From: Hydrogeniiclostridium mannosilyticum
GTDB lineage: Bacteria > Bacillota > Clostridia > Oscillospirales > Acutalibacteraceae
DNA: 64,000 nt
Direction of reading: 5' to 3'
NCBI RefSeq assembly: GCF_003268275.1
Contig: NZ_QLYR01000001.1
Span: forward strand, 124,001 to 188,000
Positions 51,746 through 60,835 of the stretch are shown in pieces. Position 1 is the stretch's first letter. Every line of letters begins with the position of its first letter. The notes under the pieces are model-generated. The model searched no databases. It was not told where the DNA came from and saw only the letters and a program-made list of their open reading frames with translations. The position numbers and the translations under genes were made by a program.

Positions 51746-52123
51746 TTATCCTCGTCTGAACATTGCCATTGTATTTGCGATAGCAGCCATACCGTCCTCG
51801 CCCAGCATATCCGCTTCATCCTGGTCGAAAGTAATGTCCTTTGATTTTGGAATCTTACGCTCTGCCGGCTTTGGCATGGTTGGTTCTTCACTGTGCTGCT
51901 CGCTCATAATACGGCGCACAATCGTTTCAATAACAGCCGTATCCACCGGCGCAGGTTGCGGTATGTTGGGCGTTTCAGAGCAGTGCAGATAGTGCATGAC
52001 GGCATTTACAAGAAACTGTGCCTTGCGCCGTCCCTGCCGGTTCAATATCTCTGACGTCTGTTGATGCTGCGGATCACCGCTGTTAAATTGGATGGTAAAT
52101 TTATATAAATCCTTCTTTGCCAT
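51746..52123 (-). CDS. ParR/StbB-like partner of the ParM-like protein
   Basis: A 125-residue protein. The N-terminus (MAKKDLYKFTIQFNSGDPQH then ILNRQGRRKAQFLVNAVMHYL) resembles a ribbon-helix-helix DNA-binding unit of the plasmid segregation adaptor type. The C-terminal half is a flexible Pro/Glu-rich tail, as in ParR proteins that contact the actin-like filament. The ATG at 52123 has GGGGTG 6 bases upstream and begins 5 bases after the ParM-like stop. Inferred role: binding of a centromere-like site for a mobile element. Confidence 0.7.
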   Translation of the reverse strand: MAKKDLYKFTIQFNSGDPQHQQTSEILNRQGRRKAQFLVNAVMHYLHCSETPNIPQPAPVDTAVIETIVRRIMSEQHSEEPTMPKPAERKIPKSKDITFDQDEADMLGEDGMAAIANTMAMFRRG

Positions 52124-52128
52124 TCGCA

Positions 52129-53040
52129 TCACCCCATACACGATGCTTTGAACAACAACTCATATCCCTTTGTATTGGCAGAAATCTCGTCAACAAAGAT
52201 GGGTGTTCCAACCTTTCCGGAGGCTTCAATCTGCCTTCTGAGCAAAATAGAGCCGCCGCCGACAAAGACGGCCTTCCCGGAACGAAGATCAATCATACGC
52301 TCACGCAGCTTGCCGAAAAGATCATCCACAAAGAACTGTGCCTGTTCCTTTACAATACGAATAATGGCGTCGTCATAGTCTGTTTCCTTGTCCTGCAGAA
52401 TAGCGTCAATGTCGGACTCGTCAAGCAGCATATCGAAGTCCGCATTCACCTTGGACTTAACGCTATTATAAAGAGTGATAACACCGTTATCCAGAGAGTC
52501 GCAGGTCGACAGATCCGCTTCGCCGTTCTTAACAAGCAGATAATCTGCCGTAAATCCACCGATATCCAACACTGCCACCTTTGGGTACTGGCGTATTTTC
52601 TGATAGATAGGCATAATTGCGGCGTAGGCTTGCGGGAAGCAGATGGCCTTGCTGATGTAAATAGAGTACGGTTTGCCGTCCAACTGGAAATCAATAATAT
52701 CACGATCCAAAAAGTATTTTTCAAATCGCTCATACTGTGCTCCGTAATGAGCCGGGGGCAATCCGATAGCGAGCTGCACGTCGGCAATCTCGTCCTGACG
52801 GTAATCGGTTCCGGCAAGCTCAAAGGCAACGGCAAACAGCGTAAGGATGAAATAGCGCTCGTCCACCGTCTTGTCCCGCATATATGGAATACGCTGGTCG
52901 GTCAGGGTGTAATATTTACCCTTGTAGAACAGGATTTCCTTACCAAAGGGCGGTTTTGTGTCGCTTTCCCGCAGTCCCGATACAAAGGTTCTGCGGCTGC
53001 ACTTGATTTGTTTGTTTCCGTGATCGATTGCAATTAACAT
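52129..53040 (-). CDS. ParM/StbA-like actin-like ATPase
   Basis: A 303-residue actin-family protein. Phosphate-1 motif AIDHGNKQIK is near the N-terminus, phosphate-2 VLDIGGFTADYLLV near 158, and the adenosine motif VFVGGGSILLRRQ near 262. Plasmid and conjugative-element ParM proteins of this size polymerise to push DNA copies apart. It is followed at once by the ParR-like gene, the usual order. The pair implies that a plasmid or integrative element once contributed this region. The upstream promoter was not resolved. Confidence 0.85.
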   Translation of the reverse strand: MLIAIDHGNKQIKCSRRTFVSGLRESDTKPPFGKEILFYKGKYYTLTDQRIPYMRDKTVDERYFILTLFAVAFELAGTDYRQDEIADVQLAIGLPPAHYGAQYERFEKYFLDRDIIDFQLDGKPYSIYISKAICFPQAYAAIMPIYQKIRQYPKVAVLDIGGFTADYLLVKNGEADLSTCDSLDNGVITLYNSVKSKVNADFDMLLDESDIDAILQDKETDYDDAIIRIVKEQAQFFVDDLFGKLRERMIDLRSGKAVFVGGGSILLRRQIEASGKVGTPIFVDEISANTKGYELLFKASCMG

Positions 53041-53197
53041 AGATTAAAAACTCCTTTTCGGTTTGGTTTTATACTTATTTATTACGACTTTAATGCGTGT
53101 TATTTCAACAAATACAGGGAATTGTATTTCAAAAGCCTCTTTGATTTCGGAATATCCTTGTCGATTTTTCTGTTATGTGCCGATTTCGGCATATCTG

Positions 53198-53226
53198 TTG
53201 ACTTTTTGAATATTGTGTGCTATAAT
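53198..53226 (+). promoter_or_regulatory. Consensus promoter of the AAA ATPase gene
   Basis: TTGACT, 17-base spacer, TATAAT, ending 27 bases before the ATG at 53254. Only one mismatch to the sigma-A consensus. Confidence 0.85.
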
Positions 53227-53253
53227 GGGAATACTTTAAGCGGAGGTGTTTCT

Positions 53254-54492
53254 ATGGTACAGAGAACGGAATACTTAGAGCAATTACGCTCCTGGAAAGA
53301 GGAAGAGGTAATAAAGGTTGTTACCGGCATTCGCCGCTGCGGAAAATCCACACTGCTCAAACAGTATATGGAAATGCTTTTAAGCGAAGGCACAGAAGAA
53401 TCACAAATCATCTATATAAACTTTGAGGAATTGGAAAACGAAGAACTGACAGACTATAAAAGACTGTACCAATATCTGAAAGAGCATATAGACGAAAGCA
53501 AAAAGAACTACATCTTCTTGGATGAGGTTCAAATGGTGGATTCTTATGAGAAAGTCGTTGACAGCTTCTATGTGAAAGACTATGTGGATATGTATATCAC
53601 AGGTTCCAACTCATATATGCTGTCAAGCGATCTTGCCACACTGCTCACAGGCCGCTATATTGAGATAAAGATGCTGCCGCTTTCTTTCCGTGAATTCTGG
53701 CAAATGACCGGTATGGAGAAAGACGCAGCCTTTGCTGAGTTTATGAAAATCGGCGGATTGCCTTATGTTGCCCGAATGGACCGTAAGAAAGAAAAGGTCA
53801 ACACCTATTTAGAGGGTATCTACAATACGGTCATCATAAAGGATATTGAGGAACGGCAAAGGCGCAGGGAAAAGGATCCGAATAAGCGTAAGATAACAGA
53901 TATAGCACTGCTTAAAGCAATCTCCAAATATCTTGCGAGTGTGATAGGCAGCCCTGTTTCCATCAGAGGCATAACCGATTATCTGGCCTCAAACGGCCGT
54001 AAGGTTTCTGCCAATACTGTGGATGATTACGTGGAAGCATTGATCGAAGCATTCATCTTCTACGATGCAGAGCGTTTTGACATTGCAGGCAAGGAGCTCT
54101 TGAAATCCAACCGTAAGTTCTATATGGTTGACTTAGGACTTCGCAGCCATATTCTTCCTAAGAAACGCTATGACTTAGGCTTCTCTTTGGAAAATATTGT
54201 GTTCTTTGAACTGCTGCGCAGAGGATACCAGGTGAATATCGGTAAGGTTGGAAATGCTGAGGTAGACTTTGTTGCCAGAAAAGACGACGATATCATCTAT
54301 TATCAGGTAACGGCGGATATGACCGCAGAAGAAACCTTTGAACGTGAACTGAAACCGCTTCGCCTAATCAAAGACAACTATGAAAAAACCGTACTGACCT
54401 TAGATAAATTTACAATCGGTAACTACGAAGGGATCAAGGTTGTCAACGCGATAGACTGGCTGCTTATGGATCCTGAAAACACAAGAAACTGA
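53254..54492 (+). CDS. AAA_14/DUF4143 family ATPase
   Basis: A 412-residue cytosolic protein. Walker A is GIRRCGKSTLL at about 25-35, Walker B YIFLDEVQMV near 85-94, and sensor TGSNSYMLS near 116. Residues 200-400 form the DUF4143 domain with a nuclease-like core (VDFVARKDDDIIYYQVT), as in PD-(D/E)XK relatives. The family is common and its job uncertain. The ATG at 53254 has GCGGAGG upstream. It stands alone between its own promoter and terminator. Confidence 0.9.
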   Translation: MVQRTEYLEQLRSWKEEEVIKVVTGIRRCGKSTLLKQYMEMLLSEGTEESQIIYINFEELENEELTDYKRLYQYLKEHIDESKKNYIFLDEVQMVDSYEKVVDSFYVKDYVDMYITGSNSYMLSSDLATLLTGRYIEIKMLPLSFREFWQMTGMEKDAAFAEFMKIGGLPYVARMDRKKEKVNTYLEGIYNTVIIKDIEERQRRREKDPNKRKITDIALLKAISKYLASVIGSPVSIRGITDYLASNGRKVSANTVDDYVEALIEAFIFYDAERFDIAGKELLKSNRKFYMVDLGLRSHILPKKRYDLGFSLENIVFFELLRRGYQVNIGKVGNAEVDFVARKDDDIIYYQVTADMTAEETFERELKPLRLIKDNYEKTVLTLDKFTIGNYEGIKVVNAIDWLLMDPENTRN

Positions 54493-54511
54493 TAGCATTG
54501 CTAAAAAGAGA

Positions 54512-54544
54512 AAAGGGACGCCGTATTTGAAGCGGCGTCCCTTT
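54512..54544 (+). terminator. Terminator of the AAA ATPase gene
   Basis: AAAGGGACGCCG/CGGCGTCCCTTT stem with a 9-base loop; near-symmetrical, so it may serve both convergent genes. Confidence 0.85.
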
Positions 54545-54567
54545 CAGTTTACTATGAACCGATAAAT

Positions 54568-54798
54568 CTACCAGCCCACATTCATTGATAACTGTTCCAT
54601 CGCTGACTCCATAGAAAGCACCTTCACTCTTTTCGCATCAAAGACCGAAAAAGCAATGAGTTCTCCGTTCTCATCGCAGGCAATGGCATTTTCCGAAAGC
54701 ACTGCGGCATCTAATTCCGGAATACCGGCATACACATTGCCGTCCTTATCCATAAGGTAAGTAGGCCGGCTATTATCAAAGGGAACTGTTTTCTTCAA
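54568..54798 (-). CDS. Possible truncated hypothetical protein
   Basis: A 76-residue frame (GIPELDAAVLSENAIACDEN, AFSVFDAKRVKVLSMESA). The only start candidate is a TTG at 54798 without a ribosome site, and a stop lies nine codons further upstream. It reads like the C-terminal part of a larger protein cut off at its 5' end. Confidence 0.35.
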   Translation of the reverse strand: MKKTVPFDNSRPTYLMDKDGNVYAGIPELDAAVLSENAIACDENGELIAFSVFDAKRVKVLSMESAMEQLSMNVGW

Positions 54799-54838
54799 AT
54801 ACGGAAAGGGCCGTATGATTTACCTGGGGATAGTATTT

Positions 54839-55462
54839 TTATTTTACCGCTATGATACAAAGCCTGTGTTTTGATTTATCATGGTCCACGGTCATTTTGG
54901 GAAAACCGGCGTCTTTCAAAAAAGCCGAAAGCTGCGCTTTATTAAAAATGTGAAGGCCGTCTATTATACCCAGCCATTTTTCATCGTCTTTGTTTGTGCC
55001 ATCCGACTCATTTACAATCAAGAATATACCGCCCGGCCGTAAGACGCGCCATACCTCCCGGAAGCTTTCTGTCGGCCCCGGCCAGAAATACACGGTTTCA
55101 AATGCTGTGGCCAGGTCAAAGCTGCTTTCCGCAAAAGGCAGAGCGGACACATCCCCTTGCAGCACCCGGCACCTTCCGTTCTGAATATTCCCCCAATTGA
55201 TCCGCATGGTTTTTTCTACGGATACCTCAGAATAGTCCAATGCCGTTAGCTTTGCTTTTGGAAAACGGCTGAGCAGCTGAGCAGCATTGCGTCCGCCCCC
55301 GCAGCCCAATTCTACAATCTCCGTGGGATGGATGGACGATAAATGCTCCATGCCCCAGTCTGATACTGCCGCATGGGCTTTATTCATACCGCTTACCATC
55401 AGCTTTCCAAGCACTCCATCCGGCTTCCGGGTATTACCGAAATATTTTTTAATCAGCCTCAT
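54839..55462 (-). CDS. Class I SAM-dependent methyltransferase
   Basis: A 207-residue methyltransferase. Motif I is VELGCGGGRNA at about 50-60, the acidic loop ALDYSEVSVE at about 74-83, and motif IV ATAFETVYFWPG at about 115-126, followed by LRPGGIFLIVNE. The substrate cannot be told from the sequence. The ATG at 55462 is preferred over a TTG at 55477. It is followed by a tail that ends just short of the 54568 frame. Confidence 0.85.
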   Translation of the reverse strand: MRLIKKYFGNTRKPDGVLGKLMVSGMNKAHAAVSDWGMEHLSSIHPTEIVELGCGGGRNAAQLLSRFPKAKLTALDYSEVSVEKTMRINWGNIQNGRCRVLQGDVSALPFAESSFDLATAFETVYFWPGPTESFREVWRVLRPGGIFLIVNESDGTNKDDEKWLGIIDGLHIFNKAQLSAFLKDAGFPKMTVDHDKSKHRLCIIAVK

Positions 55463-55598
55463 CCTGCTTACCCCCAAGTCGAAACAGCTATCGCCAGCTT
55501 CATTCCCATGATATACTGGTACCGCGTGCAGCCTTCACACGTTTGGAAACAGCAATCCCGTCTGCGCTGGCAGCGGGCGCCGTCTATCACCTTAATGA

Positions 55599-55982
55599 TT
55601 ACACTTCCGGTTGCTTATAAGTCTTTACCCCGAACACAAAATAAACAATATGGAATACCCACACACAGGTCAAAACAATTCTTCCGATTAATACTTGGCG
55701 CATCATGAGAAACCCAACCGTCATAAGAAGCGTTACGGTAATCATAATACGTATTTTTGTCTTCCAGGTCATGCCCTTCCCATTGACATAGCTTTCCAAA
55801 TTATTTTTGTAGAGCTTTGTTCCGGTAAACCAGCGATGCAGTTTTTCCGAGCTTTTGGCAAAGCAGAACGCCGCCAGCAGTAAGAATGGAAACGCCGGAA
55901 GGAGCGGCAATACCGCGCCTACGGCGCCTATTCCCACACCGATACAGCCGACCGCAATATATAAGACTTTACGAATCCCCAT
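55599..55982 (-). CDS. YbaN family (DUF454) inner-membrane protein
   Basis: A 127-residue protein with three hydrophobic helices and the family opening IAVGCIGVGIGAVGAVLPLLPAFP, then FCFAKSSEKLHRWF. Members are small membrane proteins of unknown role, sometimes near respiratory genes. The start overlaps the end of the YgbA-like gene by 14 bases, so both are on one transcript with the ABC pair upstream. Confidence 0.85.
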   Translation of the reverse strand: MGIRKVLYIAVGCIGVGIGAVGAVLPLLPAFPFLLLAAFCFAKSSEKLHRWFTGTKLYKNNLESYVNGKGMTWKTKIRIMITVTLLMTVGFLMMRQVLIGRIVLTCVWVFHIVYFVFGVKTYKQPEV

Positions 55983-56322
55983 TTTGTCCCTCCAGTTTCT
56001 TTTTTTCCCGTTTGCTTTCGATTACATGACGGACGGCGGAAATCGGATGATGAAATATCATCCTCGGTCCTGAAAATCGCATAACCTCCCGGATCCTTAT
56101 CCTCATTTCCGGCTTATAGCAATGTACGCTGCAGTTTGAGCAAAATGTTTTTGTTTCCATAAATGGGCATTTGTCACTCCGCGTTTTGGCATATTCGTCC
56201 AGCTTCCGGCATTCCGCACACAACCCATTGCGTATGCGGTGCTTTTTGTGACAGTAAATCGCAATCATTTGAGAGACCAGTTCCTTTTCCCTCTGTCGTT
56301 TTTTCTCCACGCTTCTGCCCAT
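55969..56322 (-). CDS. YgbA-like nitrous-oxide-stimulated-promoter family protein
   Basis: A 117-residue protein with the family Cys set: FCSNCSVHCYKPEMR preceded by CAECRKL and KCPF. YgbA proteins are linked to nitrosative stress and probably bind a metal or iron-sulfur group. The start at 56322 shares a base with the end of the CydC-like gene. Grouping with CydDC-like transporters suggests a redox or nitric-oxide response function. Confidence 0.8.
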   Translation of the reverse strand: MGRSVEKKRQREKELVSQMIAIYCHKKHRIRNGLCAECRKLDEYAKTRSDKCPFMETKTFCSNCSVHCYKPEMRIRIREVMRFSGPRMIFHHPISAVRHVIESKREKKKLEGQNGDS

Positions 56323-57980
56323 CAGCTTATCCTCCCATGTTCCACGGAATACACCTTGTCGGCCATCCGCATGGTAGACTGGCGGTGAGATACAAGCACC
56401 ACGGTTTTGCCTTTTCGCTCCTCGTGCAACGATTTTAAAATTACAGCCTCATTTAGGCTGTCCAGATTACTGGTCGGTTCATCCAACAGCAGGAGAGGCG
56501 CGTCATGCAAAAATGCACGGGCAAGCCCCAGACGCTGCCGCTCCCCGCCGGAAAGGGTATCCCCCAATTCCCCTATCGGCGTATCATAGCCTTGGGGCAG
56601 GCTCATGATAAACTCATGGACAGACGCCTTCTTGCAGGCGGACTCTATTTCTTCATCTGCCGCGTCCAGCTTGGCAATCCGCAGGTTGTTTTTGATACTG
56701 TCATGGAACAAATGGGTTTCTTGGGTCACAAAGCTCTCCAGTTCCCGCAGGTTTGCGGTGTTGATTTGGTCAATGGGCATATCGGAGATCATCACCTTGC
56801 CCTGCCGCACGTCCCAAAAACGCATCAGCAGCTTTAAGAGGGTGGATTTTCCGCTGCCGCTGCGTCCCACAATGCCAACAACAGAATGTTCCGGTACTTC
56901 TACCGAGACATTGGAAAGAATAATTTCCGTCCCATAGGAAAAGGTGACCTGTTCCGCTGCCGCTCCGGCAAAGGTAATTTCCGGTTTTCCCGTTACTTCC
57001 TCCACCATTGGCGTTTCATCTAAAATGTCCAGCACCCGGTTGCCGGCTGCAAAGGTGTTTTGTAAGGTGCTTCCCAAAGCCGCCAAAGCGATAACCGGAC
57101 CAAAAGAGGAAAAAAGGGAGAGCGTCGGAATTAACACGCCGGTGAAATCGACCATACCGCCTTGGTAAAGCAAAACAGAAGTAAACAGCATCAGCAGATC
57201 AAAAGCCAACACCGCTACATTCGTCACCGCCGCGTTCCTACCGGCGGCGCGTTTCATCTTTTCTTCATCTTTGGCAAGGCCGTCAGTCTGCCGGTTCATG
57301 TCGGTCAGACGTTTTAGGCCTTGGCCATACTGCTGGGTTTCAGAAAGCCCGCGCAGGCTGTCCAACACAAAGCTGGACAATTCGCCGGATTTGGCGCGGA
57401 ACCTCATCCCATTGTCGCCGCTCAGCTTAGAGGTAACCAGAGGGATCACCACTCCTATAACCAGGTATGCCAGCAGGGCAACAATCCCCAGCAGCCAGTG
57501 GAAGGAACCAATAAACAAGCACATTACAACCGTAAAAAGAAAGGCAATGACTGCCGGCGAGATGGTATGCGCATAAAACACTTCCAGCAGTTCAATATCA
57601 GAGGTAATAACAGAGATTAAGTCCCCTTTATCCCGTCCTTCCAATTTAGCGGGACATAGCCGCCGTAACGCCTGAAACACCTTATCCCGCAAAAGAGCCA
57701 GTAGTTTAAAGGCGATAAAGTGATTGCACGCCTGCTCTGCATAACGGAGAAAACCACGCGCCACAGCGAATACCACCACACAAACAAACAGTACCGTGAG
57801 GTTCAAAGATGTATCGAACCGCAAGGCTTCCAGCACCGCATAGCCTCCAAAAATAGTGATGAAAGCGGCGCAAAGATGCCCGATAAACCCCATCAAAACA
57901 GCAAGAAGCATAAAACCCGTTAAGGGCTTTACCAGCCCGATTAACCGGGCCATTACTTGAAATCCATTTCTCTTCTTCAT
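56322..57980 (-). CDS. CydC-like ABC transporter, permease plus ATPase
   Basis: A 552-residue half-transporter. Five to six membrane helices lie in 1-300, then the ATPase: Walker A GRSGSGKSTLL, signature LSGGERQRLGLARAFL, Walker B LLLLDEPTSNLD and switch His in VLVSHRQ. Arranged after its partner with an ATGA overlap (57980-57977), the two form a heterodimer of the CydDC type, known to export cysteine or glutathione in other bacteria, though drug export cannot be ruled out. The ATG at 57980 is chosen for this overlap. Confidence 0.8.
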   Translation of the reverse strand: MKKRNGFQVMARLIGLVKPLTGFMLLAVLMGFIGHLCAAFITIFGGYAVLEALRFDTSLNLTVLFVCVVVFAVARGFLRYAEQACNHFIAFKLLALLRDKVFQALRRLCPAKLEGRDKGDLISVITSDIELLEVFYAHTISPAVIAFLFTVVMCLFIGSFHWLLGIVALLAYLVIGVVIPLVTSKLSGDNGMRFRAKSGELSSFVLDSLRGLSETQQYGQGLKRLTDMNRQTDGLAKDEEKMKRAAGRNAAVTNVAVLAFDLLMLFTSVLLYQGGMVDFTGVLIPTLSLFSSFGPVIALAALGSTLQNTFAAGNRVLDILDETPMVEEVTGKPEITFAGAAAEQVTFSYGTEIILSNVSVEVPEHSVVGIVGRSGSGKSTLLKLLMRFWDVRQGKVMISDMPIDQINTANLRELESFVTQETHLFHDSIKNNLRIAKLDAADEEIESACKKASVHEFIMSLPQGYDTPIGELGDTLSGGERQRLGLARAFLHDAPLLLLDEPTSNLDSLNEAVILKSLHEERKGKTVVLVSHRQSTMRMADKVYSVEHGRIS

Positions 57981-59716
57981 CTTTCTGCACCGTCCTTTCC
58001 GTAATTTTCCAAGGCTTGTTGGGTAGTCCACAGCTTTTCATATAACCCATGCTTTTTCAACAATTGTTCATGGCTTCCGTTTTCGGCAATCTTTCCGCCG
58101 TCCATTACATAGATGTTATCCGCCTTTACTACATTCGCTAAACGGTGGGAAATGAGAATCACCGTCTTTGTCTCCGCCAGCTTATGAACCTCCGACATGA
58201 TATCGTTTTCGCTCTCCACATCAATATTGGAGGTTGCCTCATCAAAGATATAGACCGGGCTGTCATGGAGCAGCGCCCTCGCCAGCGCCAGCCGCTGACG
58301 CTGGCCGCCTGAAAGGTTAGAAGCTCTTTCTGTTAAAGGCGTATCCAGCCCTTTTTCAGACTGCAAAAATGCAGTCAAATTCACCTGTTCCAGTTTCTCC
58401 CACAGATCGCTGTCCGCCGCAAGCGGCTTTCCCATAAGCAGATTATCCCGTACTGTCCCCTTAAACAGATAACTCTGATGGCTGATATAGGTAATATTTT
58501 GCAGAAGGGATCCTTCATTGATATCCTTCAGCTCTGTGCCGCCGATGGCAACCGAACCGCCATATCCCTTGCTGCGTCCCGTCAGAATAGCGGAAACTGT
58601 AGATTTTCCGCTGCCACTCTCACCAACTAATGCCGTAAAGCTCCCCTCTGGAAACCGCATATCCACACCGTGGAGGATTTCCCGATCCAACTCATAAGAA
58701 AAGCGCAGATTGCAGCAGACAATCGAACAGTCTTCCGGCACCTTCTCCTCTTTAGACGGATTTTCTTCCAAATCCAGCAAACGAAAAATTTTGTCGCTGG
58801 CAGCCATGCCATTCATGGAGACATGAAAGAAGCTTCCCAATTGCCGCATAGGGAGGAAAAAATCCGCCGCCAGCAGAATAATCAGCAGGCATCCGGCAAG
58901 CGACACTTGAGCCGCCGTATATTGCGTCACTGCCATGATTACACCGAGAGCCGCCCCTCCGTAAGCGATCAAATCCATAATCGTAATGGAGTTCAATTGC
59001 ATTGTAAGCACTTTCATTGTTATCCTGCGAAATTTCTCGGATTCCATGTTCATCTCTTTGCTTTTGAACTCGTCTGCCTGATAAATTTTCAGGGTAGTAA
59101 GCCCCTGCAAATTCTCCAGAAAAGTATCCCCCAGCGCAGTATACTGCCCCCAATATTTCGACAGAAGCTTTTTCGCCCATGTCTGTACTGCCGCTATTGC
59201 AGCTGGAATCAGTGGGACGCAGACCAACAGTACAACAGCCGATGGAATATTTACAAAGCAAAGCACTGCAAATAGGGTCAGCGGTGCCAGCATAGCATAA
59301 AAAAACTGAGGCAGATAGGCTCCAAAGTAAGTTTCCAACTGATCTACACCCTCTACCGCTACCTGCACAACTTCGCTGGTTTTCACCTGATCATTATAAG
59401 AGGCGCCTAACCTCAGGAGTTTGCGGTAAATTAACTCCCGCAATGTCTTTTTGACTGCCCTGGAAGAAAGATACCCCATCCGGTTAGCGCCGATAGTACA
59501 GAAAAAACGAATAAGAAGCGCCGCCGCCGCGATTCCTAAAGCAGTCAGCAAAGCCTTCATATCCGCAGCCTTCAGGTATAATCCTGCAAGAAGCCTGGTA
59601 ATGCTGATCATCATGATAATATTCGCCGCAAGCGAACACCACTGCAGAAGAACATTGCCCGCCACATACTTTTTACTTTCGCTGACCGTTCCAATCAGCC
59701 TTTTATTTATCATCAT
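57977..59716 (-). CDS. CydD-like ABC transporter, permease plus ATPase
   Basis: A 579-residue half-transporter, first gene of the set. Six membrane helices lie in 1-310, then Walker A ESGSGKSTV, signature LSGGQRQRLALARALL, Walker B VYIFDEATSNID and ISHR switch. The early motif SSRAVKKTLRELIYRKLLRLG is typical of CydD relatives. It is followed by CydC-like, YgbA-like and YbaN-like genes in overlapping order. The start is in an ATG-ATG pair (59716, 59713). Confidence 0.8.
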   Translation of the reverse strand: MMINKRLIGTVSESKKYVAGNVLLQWCSLAANIIMMISITRLLAGLYLKAADMKALLTALGIAAAALLIRFFCTIGANRMGYLSSRAVKKTLRELIYRKLLRLGASYNDQVKTSEVVQVAVEGVDQLETYFGAYLPQFFYAMLAPLTLFAVLCFVNIPSAVVLLVCVPLIPAAIAAVQTWAKKLLSKYWGQYTALGDTFLENLQGLTTLKIYQADEFKSKEMNMESEKFRRITMKVLTMQLNSITIMDLIAYGGAALGVIMAVTQYTAAQVSLAGCLLIILLAADFFLPMRQLGSFFHVSMNGMAASDKIFRLLDLEENPSKEEKVPEDCSIVCCNLRFSYELDREILHGVDMRFPEGSFTALVGESGSGKSTVSAILTGRSKGYGGSVAIGGTELKDINEGSLLQNITYISHQSYLFKGTVRDNLLMGKPLAADSDLWEKLEQVNLTAFLQSEKGLDTPLTERASNLSGGQRQRLALARALLHDSPVYIFDEATSNIDVESENDIMSEVHKLAETKTVILISHRLANVVKADNIYVMDGGKIAENGSHEQLLKKHGLYEKLWTTQQALENYGKDGAER

Positions 59717-59750
59717 TCCTATCCTTCATCTCCATTCACCAATCCGCAAA

Positions 59751-59796
59751 GTTAGCATATACTAACTATGATAACACACTTATCTGCGCTTGTCAA
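59751..59796 (-). promoter_or_regulatory. Promoter and operator of the ABC operon
   Basis: On the minus strand TTGACA (59791-59796), 17-base spacer, TATCAT (59768-59773). A perfect palindrome GTTAG-N6-CTAAC (59751-59766) lies right at the expected transcription start, the usual place for a TetR-type repressor. No such regulator is encoded next to it. Confidence 0.7.
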
Positions 59797-59822
59797 TTGC
59801 CGTTCTCAGTTAAAATAGAACG

Positions 59823-59852
59823 AACCGGAGAGAGCGAGCTGCTTTCTCCGGT
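59823..59852. terminator. Terminator downstream of the small lipoprotein gene
   Basis: AACCGGAGA/TCTCCGGTT stem with a 12-base loop and T run on the plus strand. It separates the 59931 gene from the ABC operon promoter. Confidence 0.65.
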
Positions 59853-59930
59853 TTTTCTGCATTAACTTAGTTAACTTAGCGAGCAGACTGTTTATGGACA
59901 GGGTTGTCCATAACAGTAAAACTCTGGAAA

Positions 59931-60422
59931 TTAGTTGTCGGCTGCCTTTGTGATTTCAGTTGTTTCTAATTGCACCTGATAAGTGTTTTCTTCTCCATTC
60001 AAATTGGTTGTTTTTAATTTAAACCACAAATTATCAGCCAATTTATCAGCGTCGCCATCTCTTAGAAAGTCACAAGAAATTTCCCCAACATTACCAGAAA
60101 CATCTATTTTCCCACCTGTTTGATCATCAACACCATTAGAAAGCAAAATTTCTTTTTCACTTCCGTTAATATAAATGGTAGTTGAATATGCGGTAATATC
60201 AGCAAAATCGTCTGACATCACTTTCAAATCACCACCATAGCAAATTTCATCTTTGCCATCTAAAATAATTACGCCATTCGATACAGAAATATATTCATTT
60301 TCTCCGCTAAACGAATATACCTTTAAGGACTGTTCTTCATTGCTTTCGGGGAAAGTGCTGCACCCCGTAAATAGAACCGTACAAGCAAGCAACGATAACA
60401 TAACTGCCATTATCTTTTTCAT
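59931..60422 (-). CDS. Small lipoprotein of unknown function
   Basis: A 163-residue lipoprotein. The lipobox is FTGC (Cys21) after a basic, hydrophobic signal. The mature part is beta-rich and acidic (GVIILDGKDEICYGGDLKV, INGSEKEILLSNGVDDQ). No domain was recognised. It stands alone. Confidence 0.7.
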   Translation of the reverse strand: MKKIMAVMLSLLACTVLFTGCSTFPESNEEQSLKVYSFSGENEYISVSNGVIILDGKDEICYGGDLKVMSDDFADITAYSTTIYINGSEKEILLSNGVDDQTGGKIDVSGNVGEISCDFLRDGDADKLADNLWFKLKTTNLNGEENTYQVQLETTEITKAADN

Positions 60423-60835
60423 AATATCACCCCGTCAACTTCCGGTTTGCCACTTTGTATGTTTTTATTATAGCGCCCATATATGAATTTTTCTATTTTT
60501 ATTGATGATAGATAGCAGGGCCAGCCACCCTCGTCAACGGTCAAGATGAACGGGCCTCGCCCGCTGTTGAAAAGTGCGTTCGCCCCTGCTTATGTGACAG
60601 ATAAGAGAGCGAAAGCAACGAGTGCTTTCGCCTTCACATAGTATGTTTTTTCTTATATCTGCTCGTATCGTTTTATACCACCATAGGAAATCTGGGCACC
60701 ATTTGGACACCAAAGTAGCAAAAATTATTATTGTTTTGAGTATCTTAATCTGCGAAAAAGTCAGTATTTGCAATGCTTTTCATAGGTATAGGCTTTTTGA
60801 CAACACAAAATCAAATACTATTTTTTTATATACCA
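60423..60835. other. Intergenic stretch with one hairpin, no gene called
   Basis: It contains GCGAAAGCA/TGCTTTCGC (60609-60631) and a GC-richer block (60510-60600) in AT-rich surroundings. A minus-strand frame at 60534-60773 lacks a ribosome site and is not called. The block could be a remnant of a mobile element. Confidence 0.4.

Noticed and set aside
60609-60631. Hairpin as part of a transfer origin or element end
   Set aside because: No relaxase, integrase or direct repeat is near enough to support it.
60534-60773. Minus-strand 79-codon frame
   Set aside because: No start signal; the Arg/Cys-rich C-terminus coincides with a GC-rich block that looks non-coding.
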